A model generated the notes under the pieces. That model saw only the letters and a program-made list of their open reading frames with translations, searched no databases and was not told the DNA's origin. A DNA stretch of 64,000 nt from Planctomycetota bacterium (GTDB lineage Bacteria > Planctomycetota > UBA1135), in NCBI GenBank assembly GCA_008501825.1, contig QQUA01000009.1:1-64000 (forward strand). Reading direction: 5' to 3'. This document shows positions 6,781 to 15,728 of this stretch, piece after piece. Numbering within the stretch: position 1 is the stretch's first letter; every line of letters starts with the position of its first letter. A program made the position numbers and the translations under genes.

Positions 6781-7043
6781 TCTTCTTTCTCCCTTCTTTC
6801 ATACCCAGGAGCGTCCACGTGGCCGCGAGCGACCAAGGGGGTGTATTCGCCCAGCGGGCGATGAATCACCAGCTGGTGAACCTGGAGCGGCTTTGGCTGC
6901 CCCTGAGGCGGCAAGATGCGGGGGTAAAGCTCCACTTGAAACTTGGCAGTGAAGCCAGGCTCGATTTGCTCCATGATCAAAAGGAGAGCTTCCTGAAGCT
7001 TCTCGTTCCGATCCTTTCCGTTAACTTCCGGTCGATTGACCAT
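6777..7043 (-). CDS. Small conserved phage protein
   Basis: An 88-residue protein (start MVNRPEVNGKD) with no recognised domain; the middle part, GFTAKFQVELYPRILPPQGQ, looks like beta structure. A nearly identical copy is kept in unit 2 at 44,993-45,259, differing mainly at the C-terminus. It overlaps the terminase-small-like gene by 23 bases. The start at 7,043 was preferred over a longer frame because both copies share it. Confidence 0.6.
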   Translation of the reverse strand: MVNRPEVNGKDRNEKLQEALLLIMEQIEPGFTAKFQVELYPRILPPQGQPKPLQVHQLVIHRPLGEYTPLVARGHVDAPGYERREKEE

Positions 7044-7524
7044 CTTCTTCCTTCTCCAATTCCTCTTTGGCCTCGGCGGCCTGTTGTTCGATGACTTGTG
7101 CTGCGGGGTGAAGTTGAACGCCGGCGGGCGCATTCGCCCCCAGGTTCACGAGGAGGTTCAAGACACCTGGTCGCTTGCCTCCTTCGCCTTTGTTTTGAAG
7201 CTCAGCCTGGAGAAACATCTTCACGATGTCGCGGGCCGCTTGGCTTCCCTCGCGCCCCTTCTTGGCGATGTCCTCCATGACTCGGCGAGTGGCAGCCACC
7301 AAGAGAAGTGGCTGAGCCGTGTTCATGAAGTGGTCCTCGATCCAGTTCCGGAAGTCCGGCTGGAGCCACCAGTGGTGAATGGTTCGCTCGTCGATGTCGA
7401 GCCCTTTGGCTAGATCCGGACGCTTGAGCGCTGGATCCTGAAGCATCAAGGCGACGTAGCGAAGCTGTTGCTCACTTGGCTCAAACTTTCGACTGCCGCG
7501 GAACGCGGGGCTTCTCCTGCCCAT
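7021..7524 (-). CDS. Helix-turn-helix protein, possible terminase small subunit
   Basis: The 167-residue protein starts MGRRSPAFRGSRKFEPSEQQL, then has a helix-turn-helix with LAKGLDIDERTIHHWWLQPDFRNW, a helical middle and an acidic tail rich in glutamate. This fits phage small terminases that recognise packaging sites, but also other phage DNA-binding proteins. The large terminase lies far away at 33,277, which is unusual and lowers confidence. The unit-2 copy at 45,237-45,740 is well preserved, although that unit has lost all structural genes. Confidence 0.5.
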   Translation of the reverse strand: MGRRSPAFRGSRKFEPSEQQLRYVALMLQDPALKRPDLAKGLDIDERTIHHWWLQPDFRNWIEDHFMNTAQPLLLVAATRRVMEDIAKKGREGSQAARDIVKMFLQAELQNKGEGGKRPGVLNLLVNLGANAPAGVQLHPAAQVIEQQAAEAKEELEKEEDGQSTGS

Positions 7525-7525
7525 C

Positions 7526-7795
7526 TCACGTTCTCCCAGCGAGAAGGTCGCTTTCTGCAAGCACCTTGCGATCCGAAGTCCGGACCAAGATGAACCGCTG
7601 TTGGTTTCGGTCCTCGCCGTCTTCGCCTTTGTGCTCGGTCATAAAGCCTTCCCAAAGAGCGAGAGCTTCATCGTCTGAAAGCGTTTCGCTTCCATCGTCC
7701 GGCCAAAGGTCAAGGCAAACGCGAAAGGGATCATCCTCCGAAAAGGCACTGCTGATGACGAAGGGAGCGAGCACTAGAGCCTGGTTTACGGCCAT
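7526..7795 (-). CDS. Small acidic phage protein
   Basis: An 89-residue acidic protein (DDPFRVCLDLWPDDGSETLSDDEAL) with no known domain. It starts inside the 3' part of the RuvC-like gene (65-bp overlap) and ends next to the terminase-small-like gene. A copy with one or two changes is at 45,742-46,011. Conservation across both units supports that it is a real gene; its function is unknown. Confidence 0.55.
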   Translation of the reverse strand: MAVNQALVLAPFVISSAFSEDDPFRVCLDLWPDDGSETLSDDEALALWEGFMTEHKGEDGEDRNQQRFILVRTSDRKVLAESDLLAGRT

Positions 7796-8339
7796 GAGAA
7801 ACCTCCAAAATTGCGGATGCTACGGGGTGGTGTTGGGAGTAAAGAGCGCAGAGAGCGGCGTCTGAGACGCCCCAGCGGCGATTCTGTGAGGTCTCCTGTT
7901 TGAAGCCCTCGATGAGCGGCATGACCGCTTTTTCGATCTTTGGCTTGGTCCAGCCATTTGGTTTGCCGAGGATCGCTTTCCTGGCGCTCACCGCTTTCAC
8001 GGTGTAGATCGGCACTCCGATGATCGAAGCAAGGGAACCCGGAATCCCGTGGGCGATGCCGTAGCGGATCGCTCCTTTCTGCCCGGTCTTCTCCCGAAGG
8101 AATTCTTCAGCTGCTTCAGTCAAGATCACCGAGACGGTGTGTTCCTTCAGCTTCCCCAAGAGCTCTTCGCAGATTTCTCTCACTCGCCGAGTGATATCGT
8201 CTGCGGCAAGAACTCTCCGGTCCTTCGAAGGTTTGGTTTCAATGCAGCCACTATCGACGCGAGCAAGTCTCCATTCCGAATTGAATTCCCCAAGGAACCA
8301 ACCGAAGGCGGTCAAAGAAGGGTCGAGGCCTAAAATCAT
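7731..8339 (-). CDS. RuvC-like Holliday junction nuclease
   Basis: The 202-residue protein has the RNase H-type layout of RuvC: first acid in MILGLDPSLTAFGW, second acid in SVILTEAAEEFL, and a final acidic motif in RRWGVSDAALCALY. Phages use such enzymes to cut branched DNA during recombination and before packaging. The ATG at 8,339 overlaps the DnaB stop codon. The C-terminal half survives in unit 2 as the rear part of a fusion (45,947-46,687) that has lost the first catalytic acid. Confidence 0.75.
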   Translation of the reverse strand: MILGLDPSLTAFGWFLGEFNSEWRLARVDSGCIETKPSKDRRVLAADDITRRVREICEELLGKLKEHTVSVILTEAAEEFLREKTGQKGAIRYGIAHGIPGSLASIIGVPIYTVKAVSARKAILGKPNGWTKPKIEKAVMPLIEGFKQETSQNRRWGVSDAALCALYSQHHPVASAILEVSHGRKPGSSARSLRHQQCLFGG

Positions 8340-9679
8340 CAGAGCCAAGGCCTCCAAGTGAAAAGGCTTCCTTTGAAACGAGCTAAGACAACGCCAGTTT
8401 TTCCACCGCGGTTCTTCGCAATGATGATTTCATCGGGATCGTTCTCCGTGTCTTCCCAGTAGATCGTGGGCCGGAAAAGGAGAAGCACGGCGTAGGCGTC
8501 TTGTTCGATGCTGCCGGAGTCTCTGAGGTCGCTTAGCCGGGGCCTATGATCTTCCCGGGATTCAGCTTGACGGTTCAATTGAGAAAGGAGAACAACAGGA
8601 ACATTCAAATCCTTAGCCAGGATCTTCAGTTTGCGACTCATTTCCGCGACTTCTTGTTCTTTCGAACGATTTCGCTTCCCGCTACTCGGGTCCGGAGTCA
8701 TGAGCTGCAGGTAATCGATAACCACCATCGAAAGGCCTTGGTATTCCCGTTGCACTTCCCGAGAGAAGCTTCGAACTTTCGAAGGCGATACATCGGCTGA
8801 ATCGCAAACCAAGATTTGGACTCCTTTGGCGTCGGCCACGGCCGGCTTGATGGCTTTAAAGACCTTTCCCGCTTCTTCAAGACTTGCTGTTTTAAGTCTG
8901 GAAAAGCCTTCGATCGAATGCTTGGCCAACCAGCGCGCCATGAGGTCCTCGGCCGTCATCTCAAGTGAGAAGAACAAGACAGGTCCTTCGCGGCCGGCGT
9001 GCTCGGCCAGGTCAAGCGCCAGAGCAGTTTTCCCCATGCCTGGGCGAGCAGCGACAACAGTGATCTCTCCCACCGGGACACCACCTCCCAAATGGCCGTT
9101 GAGGCCCGGCACGTGACTCGGAATCGTTTTCTTGGTTCCCTCCCCCTTTTGCCGCTTCTCCAGTTCCTGAACCCACGCCTGAGCCACTTTTCCCCAAGGC
9201 ATCATTTCGCGTTGATGTCGGCTCGCTGCCGCGACCAAGTCCGTTTCCGCCTGCAATCGCTTCAGGATTTTGTCTACGTCGGCTCCCGGGGAATCCGCGG
9301 CTTCGTTCATGAACCGGCCGAGTTGGGCAACTCGCCTGCGACGCCAACCGTCGATCACGATGCGGACGTGGTTTTCCAGGAACGACAAAGACGGAACCGA
9401 GGCCATGAGCTCCTCCAAAAACTTCCGGCCGCCTGTGACCTCCACCGCTTTCGGTCCTCGGTCCTCGATCTCATGCGCCACAGTGACCGCATCGCAGGAA
9501 CCTTCGAACTTGGATTCAAGTTCCTTGGCGATCACGAAAACCTCACGAGCTTGTTGGTCAAAGATGAACTCTTCGCGGACACGTTGCAGCACGTAGCCGG
9601 CGCAAGTTGGATCACGAAGCATCGAACCAACAACAGCGCGTTCTGCTTCGTTGTTTGAAACTGCAAGTTCGTTGTTCAT
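8339..9679 (-). CDS. dnaB: Replicative DNA helicase, DnaB-type
   Basis: The 446-residue protein has the DnaB N-terminal helical domain (NNEAERAVVGSMLRDPTC) and a RecA-like helicase domain with Walker A in ARPGMGKTALALDLAE at about residue 210, Walker B in LSMVVIDYLQLM and the motif-4 region VLLSQLNRQAESREDHRP. Length and order fit phage and bacterial DnaB. It unwinds DNA at the fork in a hexamer. It overlaps the initiator gene upstream by four bases, and together they form a replication operon. It is lost in unit 2. Confidence 0.92.
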   Translation of the reverse strand: MNNELAVSNNEAERAVVGSMLRDPTCAGYVLQRVREEFIFDQQAREVFVIAKELESKFEGSCDAVTVAHEIEDRGPKAVEVTGGRKFLEELMASVPSLSFLENHVRIVIDGWRRRRVAQLGRFMNEAADSPGADVDKILKRLQAETDLVAAASRHQREMMPWGKVAQAWVQELEKRQKGEGTKKTIPSHVPGLNGHLGGGVPVGEITVVAARPGMGKTALALDLAEHAGREGPVLFFSLEMTAEDLMARWLAKHSIEGFSRLKTASLEEAGKVFKAIKPAVADAKGVQILVCDSADVSPSKVRSFSREVQREYQGLSMVVIDYLQLMTPDPSSGKRNRSKEQEVAEMSRKLKILAKDLNVPVVLLSQLNRQAESREDHRPRLSDLRDSGSIEQDAYAVLLLFRPTIYWEDTENDPDEIIIAKNRGGKTGVVLARFKGSLFTWRPWL

Positions 9680-10764
9680 GGTTGTGTTTCTTCCTTGTTG
9701 GTGGAAAGTGTTGGTTTAGTCTGTTGGTCGAGTGATCCTTCATCAGTGAAGGAACTCGCTCGTTCTTGTCGCCGACGTTCACGCTCGATTCGTTCTTCGC
9801 GATTGCGGCGGTGAAAGTCTTCAGTGCCCAGGGTCTTCACTGCTTCACGTGCCACAGCAGCGCAGCAGGAGCCCCTAGAAGCGTCGTGCCACTGTTTTGC
9901 GGCTCCGAAGGCAGATAACCAGAGATCGCGGCTGTGAAGGCGCCCTGAGGCCTTCTCACGCCAAAGCTGGAATACTTCGCGGATCTTCTTCCGCTGAGTT
10001 GCGGTGTGAGGTTCTCCGAATTGTTTGCAAATCCACTTGGAAATCTTTTCCACCAACTCACGCTCATCGCCGTTTAGGCGAGGAGCTTTTGGCAGTGATC
10101 CAAAGAGGTCGAGTTGAGCAGTCTGAGATTGCTTTGGGGGACTATAGGGGGTCTTAATATCTGTTCTTCTGTTCTTCTGTCTTAAGAATAAGATAGGGGC
10201 CCTTCCGGGTTGCGTCCGGCTTGCGTCCGGGTGTTGTCCGGCTTCCTCTTCATCGCCGTTGCAAGTGTTTTCGTCTTCAGTATTTGCGTCGGCCGTCCCC
10301 TTCCGGGTTCCTTCCGGCCTCCTTCCGGCCTCCTTCCACCTGTTTCCCCTTCCGGGTTGTGTCCGGCTTTCAGAAAATCCCCTTCCGGCTTCTTCGGTGT
10401 TGTATTGCCAAGTTACCCATTCAGGGAAGGTTATGAGCATCGCCCCCTTCCGCCATTCGGCGGGGGCCCTTCCGGCTTCCTTCCACCTGTTTTGACTTAC
10501 TTTTTCAACTTCAATTGAACCGATGCGATTTAGGCCTTCGATTACCCTTCCAATTGCTTGTCTCGAAGGCAAAAAATTCTTCCCTTGAAGGGTTCCAGAA
10601 ACACCCATTGCGATCTCTCCGGTAGTGGTGAGTAGCTGCCCTTTCGGCGAAACTTCTTTGGCTTTACAAAGCAACCAAATGAAGACCGAGCGACCCATGA
10701 AGTCACCCCAAACTTCGTGGTCCACGAAGTCGGTCGAAAGGGCAAGCCACAGCTTGGGTTTCAC
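9676..10764 (-). CDS. Replication initiator, phage O-like
   Basis: The 362-residue protein has an N-terminal winged-helix region (FIWLLCKAKEVSPKGQLLTTTGEIAM, SRQAIGRVIEGLNRIGSIEV), a low-complexity middle with repeats like RWKEAGR and SRTQPGR, and a basic, charged C-terminus. The repeats are encoded by DNA iterons at 10,200-10,490. An initiator gene that contains its own origin, followed by dnaB, is the lambda O-P plan, so this protein probably binds the iterons and loads DnaB. The function is inferred from layout. Confidence 0.7.
   Translation of the reverse strand: MKPKLWLALSTDFVDHEVWGDFMGRSVFIWLLCKAKEVSPKGQLLTTTGEIAMGVSGTLQGKNFLPSRQAIGRVIEGLNRIGSIEVEKVSQNRWKEAGRAPAEWRKGAMLITFPEWVTWQYNTEEAGRGFSESRTQPGRGNRWKEAGRRPEGTRKGTADANTEDENTCNGDEEEAGQHPDASRTQPGRAPILFLRQKNRRTDIKTPYSPPKQSQTAQLDLFGSLPKAPRLNGDERELVEKISKWICKQFGEPHTATQRKKIREVFQLWREKASGRLHSRDLWLSAFGAAKQWHDASRGSCCAAVAREAVKTLGTEDFHRRNREERIERERRRQERASSFTDEGSLDQQTKPTLSTNKEETQP
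10200..10495. repeat. Iterons inside the initiator gene, predicted replication origin
   Basis: Around eleven short repeats with core TTCCGG or GTCCGG occur here, often as CCTTCCGG; the string TTCCTTCCACCTGTTT-like CCTTCCACCTGTTT appears twice (about 10,331 and 10,479). They encode the repeated segments of the initiator protein. Clustered repeats inside an initiator gene that precedes dnaB match the origin layout of lambdoid phages. Confidence 0.6.
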
Positions 10765-12413
10765 GCCTTCGCTTCCTCCAAAACAGGCGGCATGAAGGGG
10801 GAAGGTTTGCCGGAATGGATGAAGAAAAGTTCCCGTTTTGCTCGCGTCATCGCGACGTAAGCGACCCGTCTTTCCTCCAATCCTTGGCGCGATTTCAGGT
10901 CCTTTTTGCCCATGGGCCAGGTACCGTTATCGAACCTCCAGAGAGCCACACGAGGCCATTCCAAGCCCTTCGCACGGTGGGCAGTCAGCACCACCACGCA
11001 CTTGTCTTCGGGCTCCACGTGGGCGCTACGGCCGCGTAAAGCAAACTCCGTGAGCAGCTGTCCCGGCGGCCCAGGCTTGGCGCCGGCGAGCGCTGATTTA
11101 AGACCGCCTAAGGCGAGCTCCACGCCGTCTTGATCGACCACCGTCACGTAGGCCAATACAGCGGCTGTAACGCTCTTAAAGAGTTCCTGGGTTCCGTGCC
11201 GGCTCGCATACCAAACGGCCAGGAGAAGCCGCGAGGACGTGCCCTTGAACTCTTCTTCGCCGAGAGTGACGAGCTCGTCCGTCCAATCCGCAAAGCGGAG
11301 CCTCGGTTGGATTGCTTCCTCCAAATAGGACCGGTTCGCTTCCCGGGCTTTCGCTCGGAATTGCAAAGCTGAAATCCGATCCATGTTGAACGGCTCAGCC
11401 GTCAACACCTGGTAAGCGGCAATCCAATCAGACGGCCAGGTCGCCCAGCGGAAGAGGCGAAGCAACAGTTGCCCAGCCGGCGTCTCCAAATCATGGACCG
11501 GTTGCTCGTAGGCCACTGCCGGCACGCCGGCGTCCTTGGCCAATTGAAGGACCTGGCGCACGTGGTGATTGGTCCGGCAAAGAACGGTGAAGGGACCACC
11601 TTTCCAGAGCTCCTGCAGAACGCCTTTTTGTTCGGCAATGGTCGGAGCCGGAATGCACTCCACCTTCCCCTTCGTGGTCGTAGTGGCCACCATGGGCTCA
11701 CGGTCGTCAGGGAAAAGTTCGTTCGCAACATCGACGATATGAGTCGAAGAGCGATAGTTCCTTGTGAGGTAAAGCCGGCCCGCTTTGGTTTGCTTCGCCC
11801 AGTTGTCCATGGCCGACGGGTCAGCACCGCGGAAGCCATAGATGGATTGACGGTCATCCCCCACCGCGAAGATTTCGTCCGGATCGATGAGCACCAGGAT
11901 TTCCCAAAGGCCCGGATCCAGATCTTGCACCTCGTCAACAAGGATCGCTTTGTAGCGTTCGCGAATCCGATGAGGTACGGCTTCCGCAACCTTCCTTCCA
12001 ACTTCGACTAACTCGTCGAAGGTGTATTGAGCGATGGAACGATCGAGTTCTTCTCGCTTGGCTTGCTTCGCTTCCGAATCGTCTAAAACCCTGAATTCGG
12101 CACTTATTCCTGCCAAAGGACCGAAATCTCGAACCAGCGATGCGCACCAAGAATGGAAGGTCATGCAAGGAACAGCAGCACGAACGACCTTCGAAGTCTT
12201 CGCTTCTACCTCCTCGATGATTCTCGATTGGGCTTCTTCCGCGGCCGCGTTGGTGAACGTCACCACCAGGCAATTGGAGGGCCCATGTTTCTTTGCGCAT
12301 TCAACCGCTCGGGCGATGAGGGTTCTAGTCTTCCCACTGCCCGCGGCGGCTCTCAAAAGAACTCTCGGCCGAAGACTCTTCACGGCCGAGGCTTGATCTT
12401 TGTCCAGCTTCAC
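10761..12413 (-). CDS. UvrD/PcrA-like superfamily 1 DNA helicase
   Basis: The 550-residue protein shows the SF1A motifs in order: LLRAAAGSGKTRTL (Walker A, near residue 20), ILVDEVQDLDPG (motif II), AVGDDRQSIYGFRG (motif III), VVLTAHRAKGLEWPRV (motif V) and RRVAYVAMTRAKRELFF (motif VI). It is shorter than typical UvrD (about 700), lacking some accessory parts. It probably moves 3' to 5' on single-stranded DNA during replication or recombination. It overlaps the initiator gene by four bases. Confidence 0.9.
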   Translation of the reverse strand: MKLDKDQASAVKSLRPRVLLRAAAGSGKTRTLIARAVECAKKHGPSNCLVVTFTNAAAEEAQSRIIEEVEAKTSKVVRAAVPCMTFHSWCASLVRDFGPLAGISAEFRVLDDSEAKQAKREELDRSIAQYTFDELVEVGRKVAEAVPHRIRERYKAILVDEVQDLDPGLWEILVLIDPDEIFAVGDDRQSIYGFRGADPSAMDNWAKQTKAGRLYLTRNYRSSTHIVDVANELFPDDREPMVATTTTKGKVECIPAPTIAEQKGVLQELWKGGPFTVLCRTNHHVRQVLQLAKDAGVPAVAYEQPVHDLETPAGQLLLRLFRWATWPSDWIAAYQVLTAEPFNMDRISALQFRAKAREANRSYLEEAIQPRLRFADWTDELVTLGEEEFKGTSSRLLLAVWYASRHGTQELFKSVTAAVLAYVTVVDQDGVELALGGLKSALAGAKPGPPGQLLTEFALRGRSAHVEPEDKCVVVLTAHRAKGLEWPRVALWRFDNGTWPMGKKDLKSRQGLEERRVAYVAMTRAKRELFFIHSGKPSPFMPPVLEEAKA

Positions 12414-12609
12414 GATTGCATTCCTCGATTTCTACTGCGATGGCTTGCCGGAGAAGGCGCTTCGCTTTTCGCGAAGAGAGAGATGCCATCACCTGCTTTC
12501 CCTCGAGGTTTAAGCACCGCAACACAACAGTCCTTCCCCCCATGGTTTCCAGGAGTCCTTCCAATCCTTTCACTCTTCTTGCAAGAGCGCGTTCGGTTCG
12601 GTGGCGCAA
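12325..12609 (-). CDS. Small basic protein ahead of the helicase
   Basis: A 94-residue frame with an arginine-rich start (HRTERALARRVKGLEGLL), a short beta-like part (GGRTVVLRCLNLEGKQVM) and a helical end. It overlaps the helicase start by 89 bases, which is long for a real operon gene, so it may end up being partly spurious. No family is recognised. It is kept because it fills an otherwise empty gap in a dense operon. Confidence 0.4.
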   Translation of the reverse strand: MRHRTERALARRVKGLEGLLETMGGRTVVLRCLNLEGKQVMASLSSRKAKRLLRQAIAVEIEECNREAGQRSSLGREESSAESSFESRRGQWED

Positions 12610-12632
12610 ACTTCTCCTCCGGTAGGTGCCTA

Positions 12633-12654
12633 GGGAGTGGCCAGATTCACTCCC
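12633..12654. terminator. Hairpin between ATPase and helicase genes
   Basis: GGGAGTG (12,633-12,639) pairs with CACTCCC (12,648-12,654) over an eight-base loop, in the 108-bp gap between the small basic protein and the SbcC-like gene. There is no T-run, so it could be a weak terminator or an RNA processing site that separates two halves of the early operon. Confidence 0.35.
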
Positions 12655-12717
12655 AGGCGTGTCGGGTCTCGCAGCTCCTAAAACCTGGCGGAGCTATTTC
12701 ATGACTGAGTGTTTCCC

Positions 12718-14610
12718 CTAAAGCGCCAGGGCTTGCTGAGGGGAAACGATGGACCAATGTTCTTGATCCAATTCCGGAGGATCGTCGGGGCGGGCAACCA
12801 CCACTAAATCCAGCTGCTTCACGGTTTCAAGCCAACGGCAAAGCCGTTCAGTGTTGTCGTGATCCACCTCGGCCGCTTCGATCAAAAGGACCTTGGTTGG
12901 GACGTTGCTGTTGGCGAGCAAACAAGCCGAAACGACGGCTTCAAGGAGAGCACGTTCCCCACCGCTCAAGGCTTTCGGTGGGAGAATGGCCCGGCTCATG
13001 TAGTCGAGGAAACCAACTTGGACCTTTCCGCCTTCGGCGGTGATCTTCAGCCCCACCTTGTCGGGAAGTTCGAGATGCTCCCAAGCCACCTGCAGCTGAG
13101 TGGCGAGCTCCCCGAAAGTCTTGTCCATGATGGCCGCCTTCCAACCGGTGATCGCTTCACCGATTTCCTTGAGCCGGCGCCATTCCTGGTCCGCTTCCTC
13201 GAAGTCCGCGTGGGCTTTGCAGCGCTGCTTCCAAAGCTGGTTTTCCTCCACGGCCTTGGAGAAGGTCTCGGAAGCCGTTTGGAAGTTGTGCTCCGCTTGT
13301 GTGAGCTCGGTTTCGGTGGGTTCCTCCAGGATCCGGATTTCCTTCACCTGGTTGCCAAGGCGTTCGATCTCGTCGTTGAGGTCCTCGATCTCCTTGCTTG
13401 CTTGAATCGCTTCTTGAAGTTGCGAGATCCGGGCGCCGATGAGCTCGAGTTCCTTCTGAAGGCCGTTCCGTTGCTCCTCCGCTTCGAAACGTTCTTCTTC
13501 CAGGTCGGCTTGGCTGGCCTTGGCTTCTTCGATTTGCGCTTCCAATTGGTGGATGCGTTGAGGATCCGGTTCTACAGGTGCGCCACAAGTCGGGCATTCG
13601 TCCGCTCCATCTGGAGCTTCACCTTTGGCATAGGTGAGTCGAGAGATCCATGCTTTGATCTCCAAGCCAAGGGCATGGATCTTCTTGTCGATCCCCCGGA
13701 GCTTCCCTTGGCAACCGGTTAAGGCTTCCTCGAGGTTGGCCTGCTCCTTCTTCGAGCGTTCGAGATCCGCTTCCGCGTGGAACTGAAGCTTTTTCCGGGC
13801 TTCCTGCCGATCCCCGGTCTTGCGGTCCAAGAGAGGTTGAAGGCGCTCGAGCTCCTCCTTCGCCTTTTGGTTTTGCTCCGGGATCAACCGCATCCCTTCG
13901 CAAATCTCCCGCGCTTCGTCTCGCTTCTTCAGCAAGCTCTCGATCATGTCCGGCGGGATTTCCCTTCCGCCCATGCACTGGTCGGCCACCTTTCGCTGAG
14001 CGGTCCGAGTGCTGTTGGCTTCTCGCGTCAGGTCCTTGACCTTGCTTTCAATTTCGCCGATCTGAGTGAGAGCATTGCCGCCGCCGGCGATCACCTTGTG
14101 GACTTGCCCCCACTCCTCCTCGGTGAACTTCTCCAGTCCGGGAACCAAAGCGACATCTTCGGGAGTCAACGCCTTGGTGTTGCCAAGGACAAGCTGTGCA
14201 AGCCGGTCCGAGATTTCCCGGTCGGAACCTTGGAACAGTTGGCCAAGGTGAACTCCAAGCACCGCGCCGGTGCCGTGGATTCCGGCCAAGGTTTCTTTCA
14301 CCTTGGTCGCCCCCACCGCGACACCGTTGATCCCCCATTGCCATTTGCCACGAATGCGCCGGCAGGTGGTCACGGTGGAGCCGATCTGGAGTTCGAAGTT
14401 GGCGTCTCCACAGCCGCCAGAAATGCGGCTCTCCAGCGCTTGCACCTTTCCCCCGGCGGTGGGCTCATGTCCGAGGATCAGCAGCCGTAGCGCGTCCAAA
14501 ATGGCGCTCTTGCCGGATCCATTTACTCCGTCCAAGAAGATGTGGCCACGTGAAAGATCGAAGGTCCCGTCGACCCCTTTGTAGCCTTCAATTTTGAGTT
14601 TGCAGTCCAT
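12718..14610 (-). CDS. SbcC/Rad50-like SMC ATPase
   Basis: The 630-residue protein has Walker A in DGVNGSGKSAILDALRL near the start, long coiled coils on both sides of a zinc hook with DECPTCGAPVEP at about residue 340, the ABC signature LSGGERALLEAVVSA, and a Walker B-like KVLLIEAAEVDHDN. It is short for SbcC (about 1,000), like phage gp46-type proteins. It probably acts on DNA ends in recombination, but no SbcD-type nuclease partner is seen beside it. Its start overlaps the stop of the gene upstream. Confidence 0.85.
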   Translation of the reverse strand: MDCKLKIEGYKGVDGTFDLSRGHIFLDGVNGSGKSAILDALRLLILGHEPTAGGKVQALESRISGGCGDANFELQIGSTVTTCRRIRGKWQWGINGVAVGATKVKETLAGIHGTGAVLGVHLGQLFQGSDREISDRLAQLVLGNTKALTPEDVALVPGLEKFTEEEWGQVHKVIAGGGNALTQIGEIESKVKDLTREANSTRTAQRKVADQCMGGREIPPDMIESLLKKRDEAREICEGMRLIPEQNQKAKEELERLQPLLDRKTGDRQEARKKLQFHAEADLERSKKEQANLEEALTGCQGKLRGIDKKIHALGLEIKAWISRLTYAKGEAPDGADECPTCGAPVEPDPQRIHQLEAQIEEAKASQADLEEERFEAEEQRNGLQKELELIGARISQLQEAIQASKEIEDLNDEIERLGNQVKEIRILEEPTETELTQAEHNFQTASETFSKAVEENQLWKQRCKAHADFEEADQEWRRLKEIGEAITGWKAAIMDKTFGELATQLQVAWEHLELPDKVGLKITAEGGKVQVGFLDYMSRAILPPKALSGGERALLEAVVSACLLANSNVPTKVLLIEAAEVDHDNTERLCRWLETVKQLDLVVVARPDDPPELDQEHWSIVSPQQALAL

Positions 14611-15728
14611 CAGTCAGCGAAGGGGTTGTCAGGGGTTTGGGAAGCCGGCGGACGGTCCATCAAGCCGGGTTGTTTGGGTCGGCTGGCCTTGGGAGCCGCC
14701 TTCGCTTTTCTGGCTTTGGGAGCAGGTTTGCTTGGAGCCTTTTCCTTCTTGGGCTCCTCTTCCTTGGCTTCTGCCTTCTCCTCCTCCTCGGTGACTTCTT
14801 CAAACTCGGCTTCCACCGGTTCTTCGTCTTCCTCGAAGGTGTGTTCGGTTTCGAAGACTTCGACACCACCCACTTCATGGATGGATTCCAGCCGGCCTTC
14901 AGATACTGCCTGAGAGATCTGGTCGAGCTTGGCCTTGGACTCAGGCGTCATGGACCAGGCGAAGGCTTCCACGGATTGACCGTTGCCAACGATCTGCTGC
15001 ACCCCGAAAGCCGGGTGGCTTTGCATCGCCCGCCGGCGAGCTTTGGTTTCCACCCGCTGAGCGCAGGTCAACCGGAAATTGATCAGCTGCTTCAGGATGG
15101 CGATGGCGTCTTCCTTGGTCGGATCGATCACCAGAGCCATGCCGTTCATCAGGTCGACGATCAGGTTGGATTGGTGCTCCTTCTTGGTGATCGCGTCAAT
15201 GACCTTCAGTTCGCCCATGTGGCGCTTGGCGTTGGTCACCTTGCCCTGCTTGAGCTTGCCGGACCAGGCGTTGAACCAGGTGTAGGCCTCATAGGCCTTG
15301 ATGTTGAGCGCCACCGTTGAGATAGAAACCGCCGGCTGCCCGGACTTGGACAAGCCGAAGCAGACGTATTTGGAGATGACCTCCGCCGGCTGATTGCTTT
15401 CCCCCCGGATGATCCGCGGGTTTTCACACTCCCGGCCATCGACCACCAGGAAGGGCGCTGGGATGACGGTGCAGCCTGCCGTTTGGTTGAGCAGGTCCAG
15501 GCCCTTGATGTCCAAGGAGTAGACCGACATCCATTTGTCGATCACGTTCCCGTTCGCATCCTGGGTCTTCACCTTCTTGGACCCGGTCCAAAAGATGTGG
15601 CCCTGTTGTTCCCAAAGCTGGACCGTCTTCTTCTGGCCGACCGCCCCGTTGGGTGCCAGGGCTTTGTCCTTTCCGAGTACGGCCGGCGCGGCTGCTGCAC
15701 CCGGCCCCGTTCTTGCGAGCTCATTCAC
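14610..15728 (-). CDS. Putative recombination or single-strand DNA-binding protein
   Basis: The 372-residue protein has a globular part (to about residue 275, with LLNQTAGCTVIPAPFLVVDG and FRLTCAQRVETKARRRAM), an acidic linker rich in glutamate, a long Lys/Ala/Pro tail, and ends in DNPFAD. I do not recognise the family. Its place directly before the SbcC-like ATPase, and the acidic-basic tail, suggest a single-strand annealing or DNA-coating protein. It starts with GTG and overlaps the regulator gene by four bases. Its first third survives in the unit-2 fusion. Confidence 0.5.
   Translation of the reverse strand: MNELARTGPGAAAAPAVLGKDKALAPNGAVGQKKTVQLWEQQGHIFWTGSKKVKTQDANGNVIDKWMSVYSLDIKGLDLLNQTAGCTVIPAPFLVVDGRECENPRIIRGESNQPAEVISKYVCFGLSKSGQPAVSISTVALNIKAYEAYTWFNAWSGKLKQGKVTNAKRHMGELKVIDAITKKEHQSNLIVDLMNGMALVIDPTKEDAIAILKQLINFRLTCAQRVETKARRRAMQSHPAFGVQQIVGNGQSVEAFAWSMTPESKAKLDQISQAVSEGRLESIHEVGGVEVFETEHTFEEDEEPVEAEFEEVTEEEEKAEAKEEEPKKEKAPSKPAPKARKAKAAPKASRPKQPGLMDRPPASQTPDNPFAD

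Noticed and set aside
10200-10495. CRISPR array
   Set aside because: Repeats are only 6-8 bases, unevenly spaced and inside a reading frame; no cas genes exist in the window.
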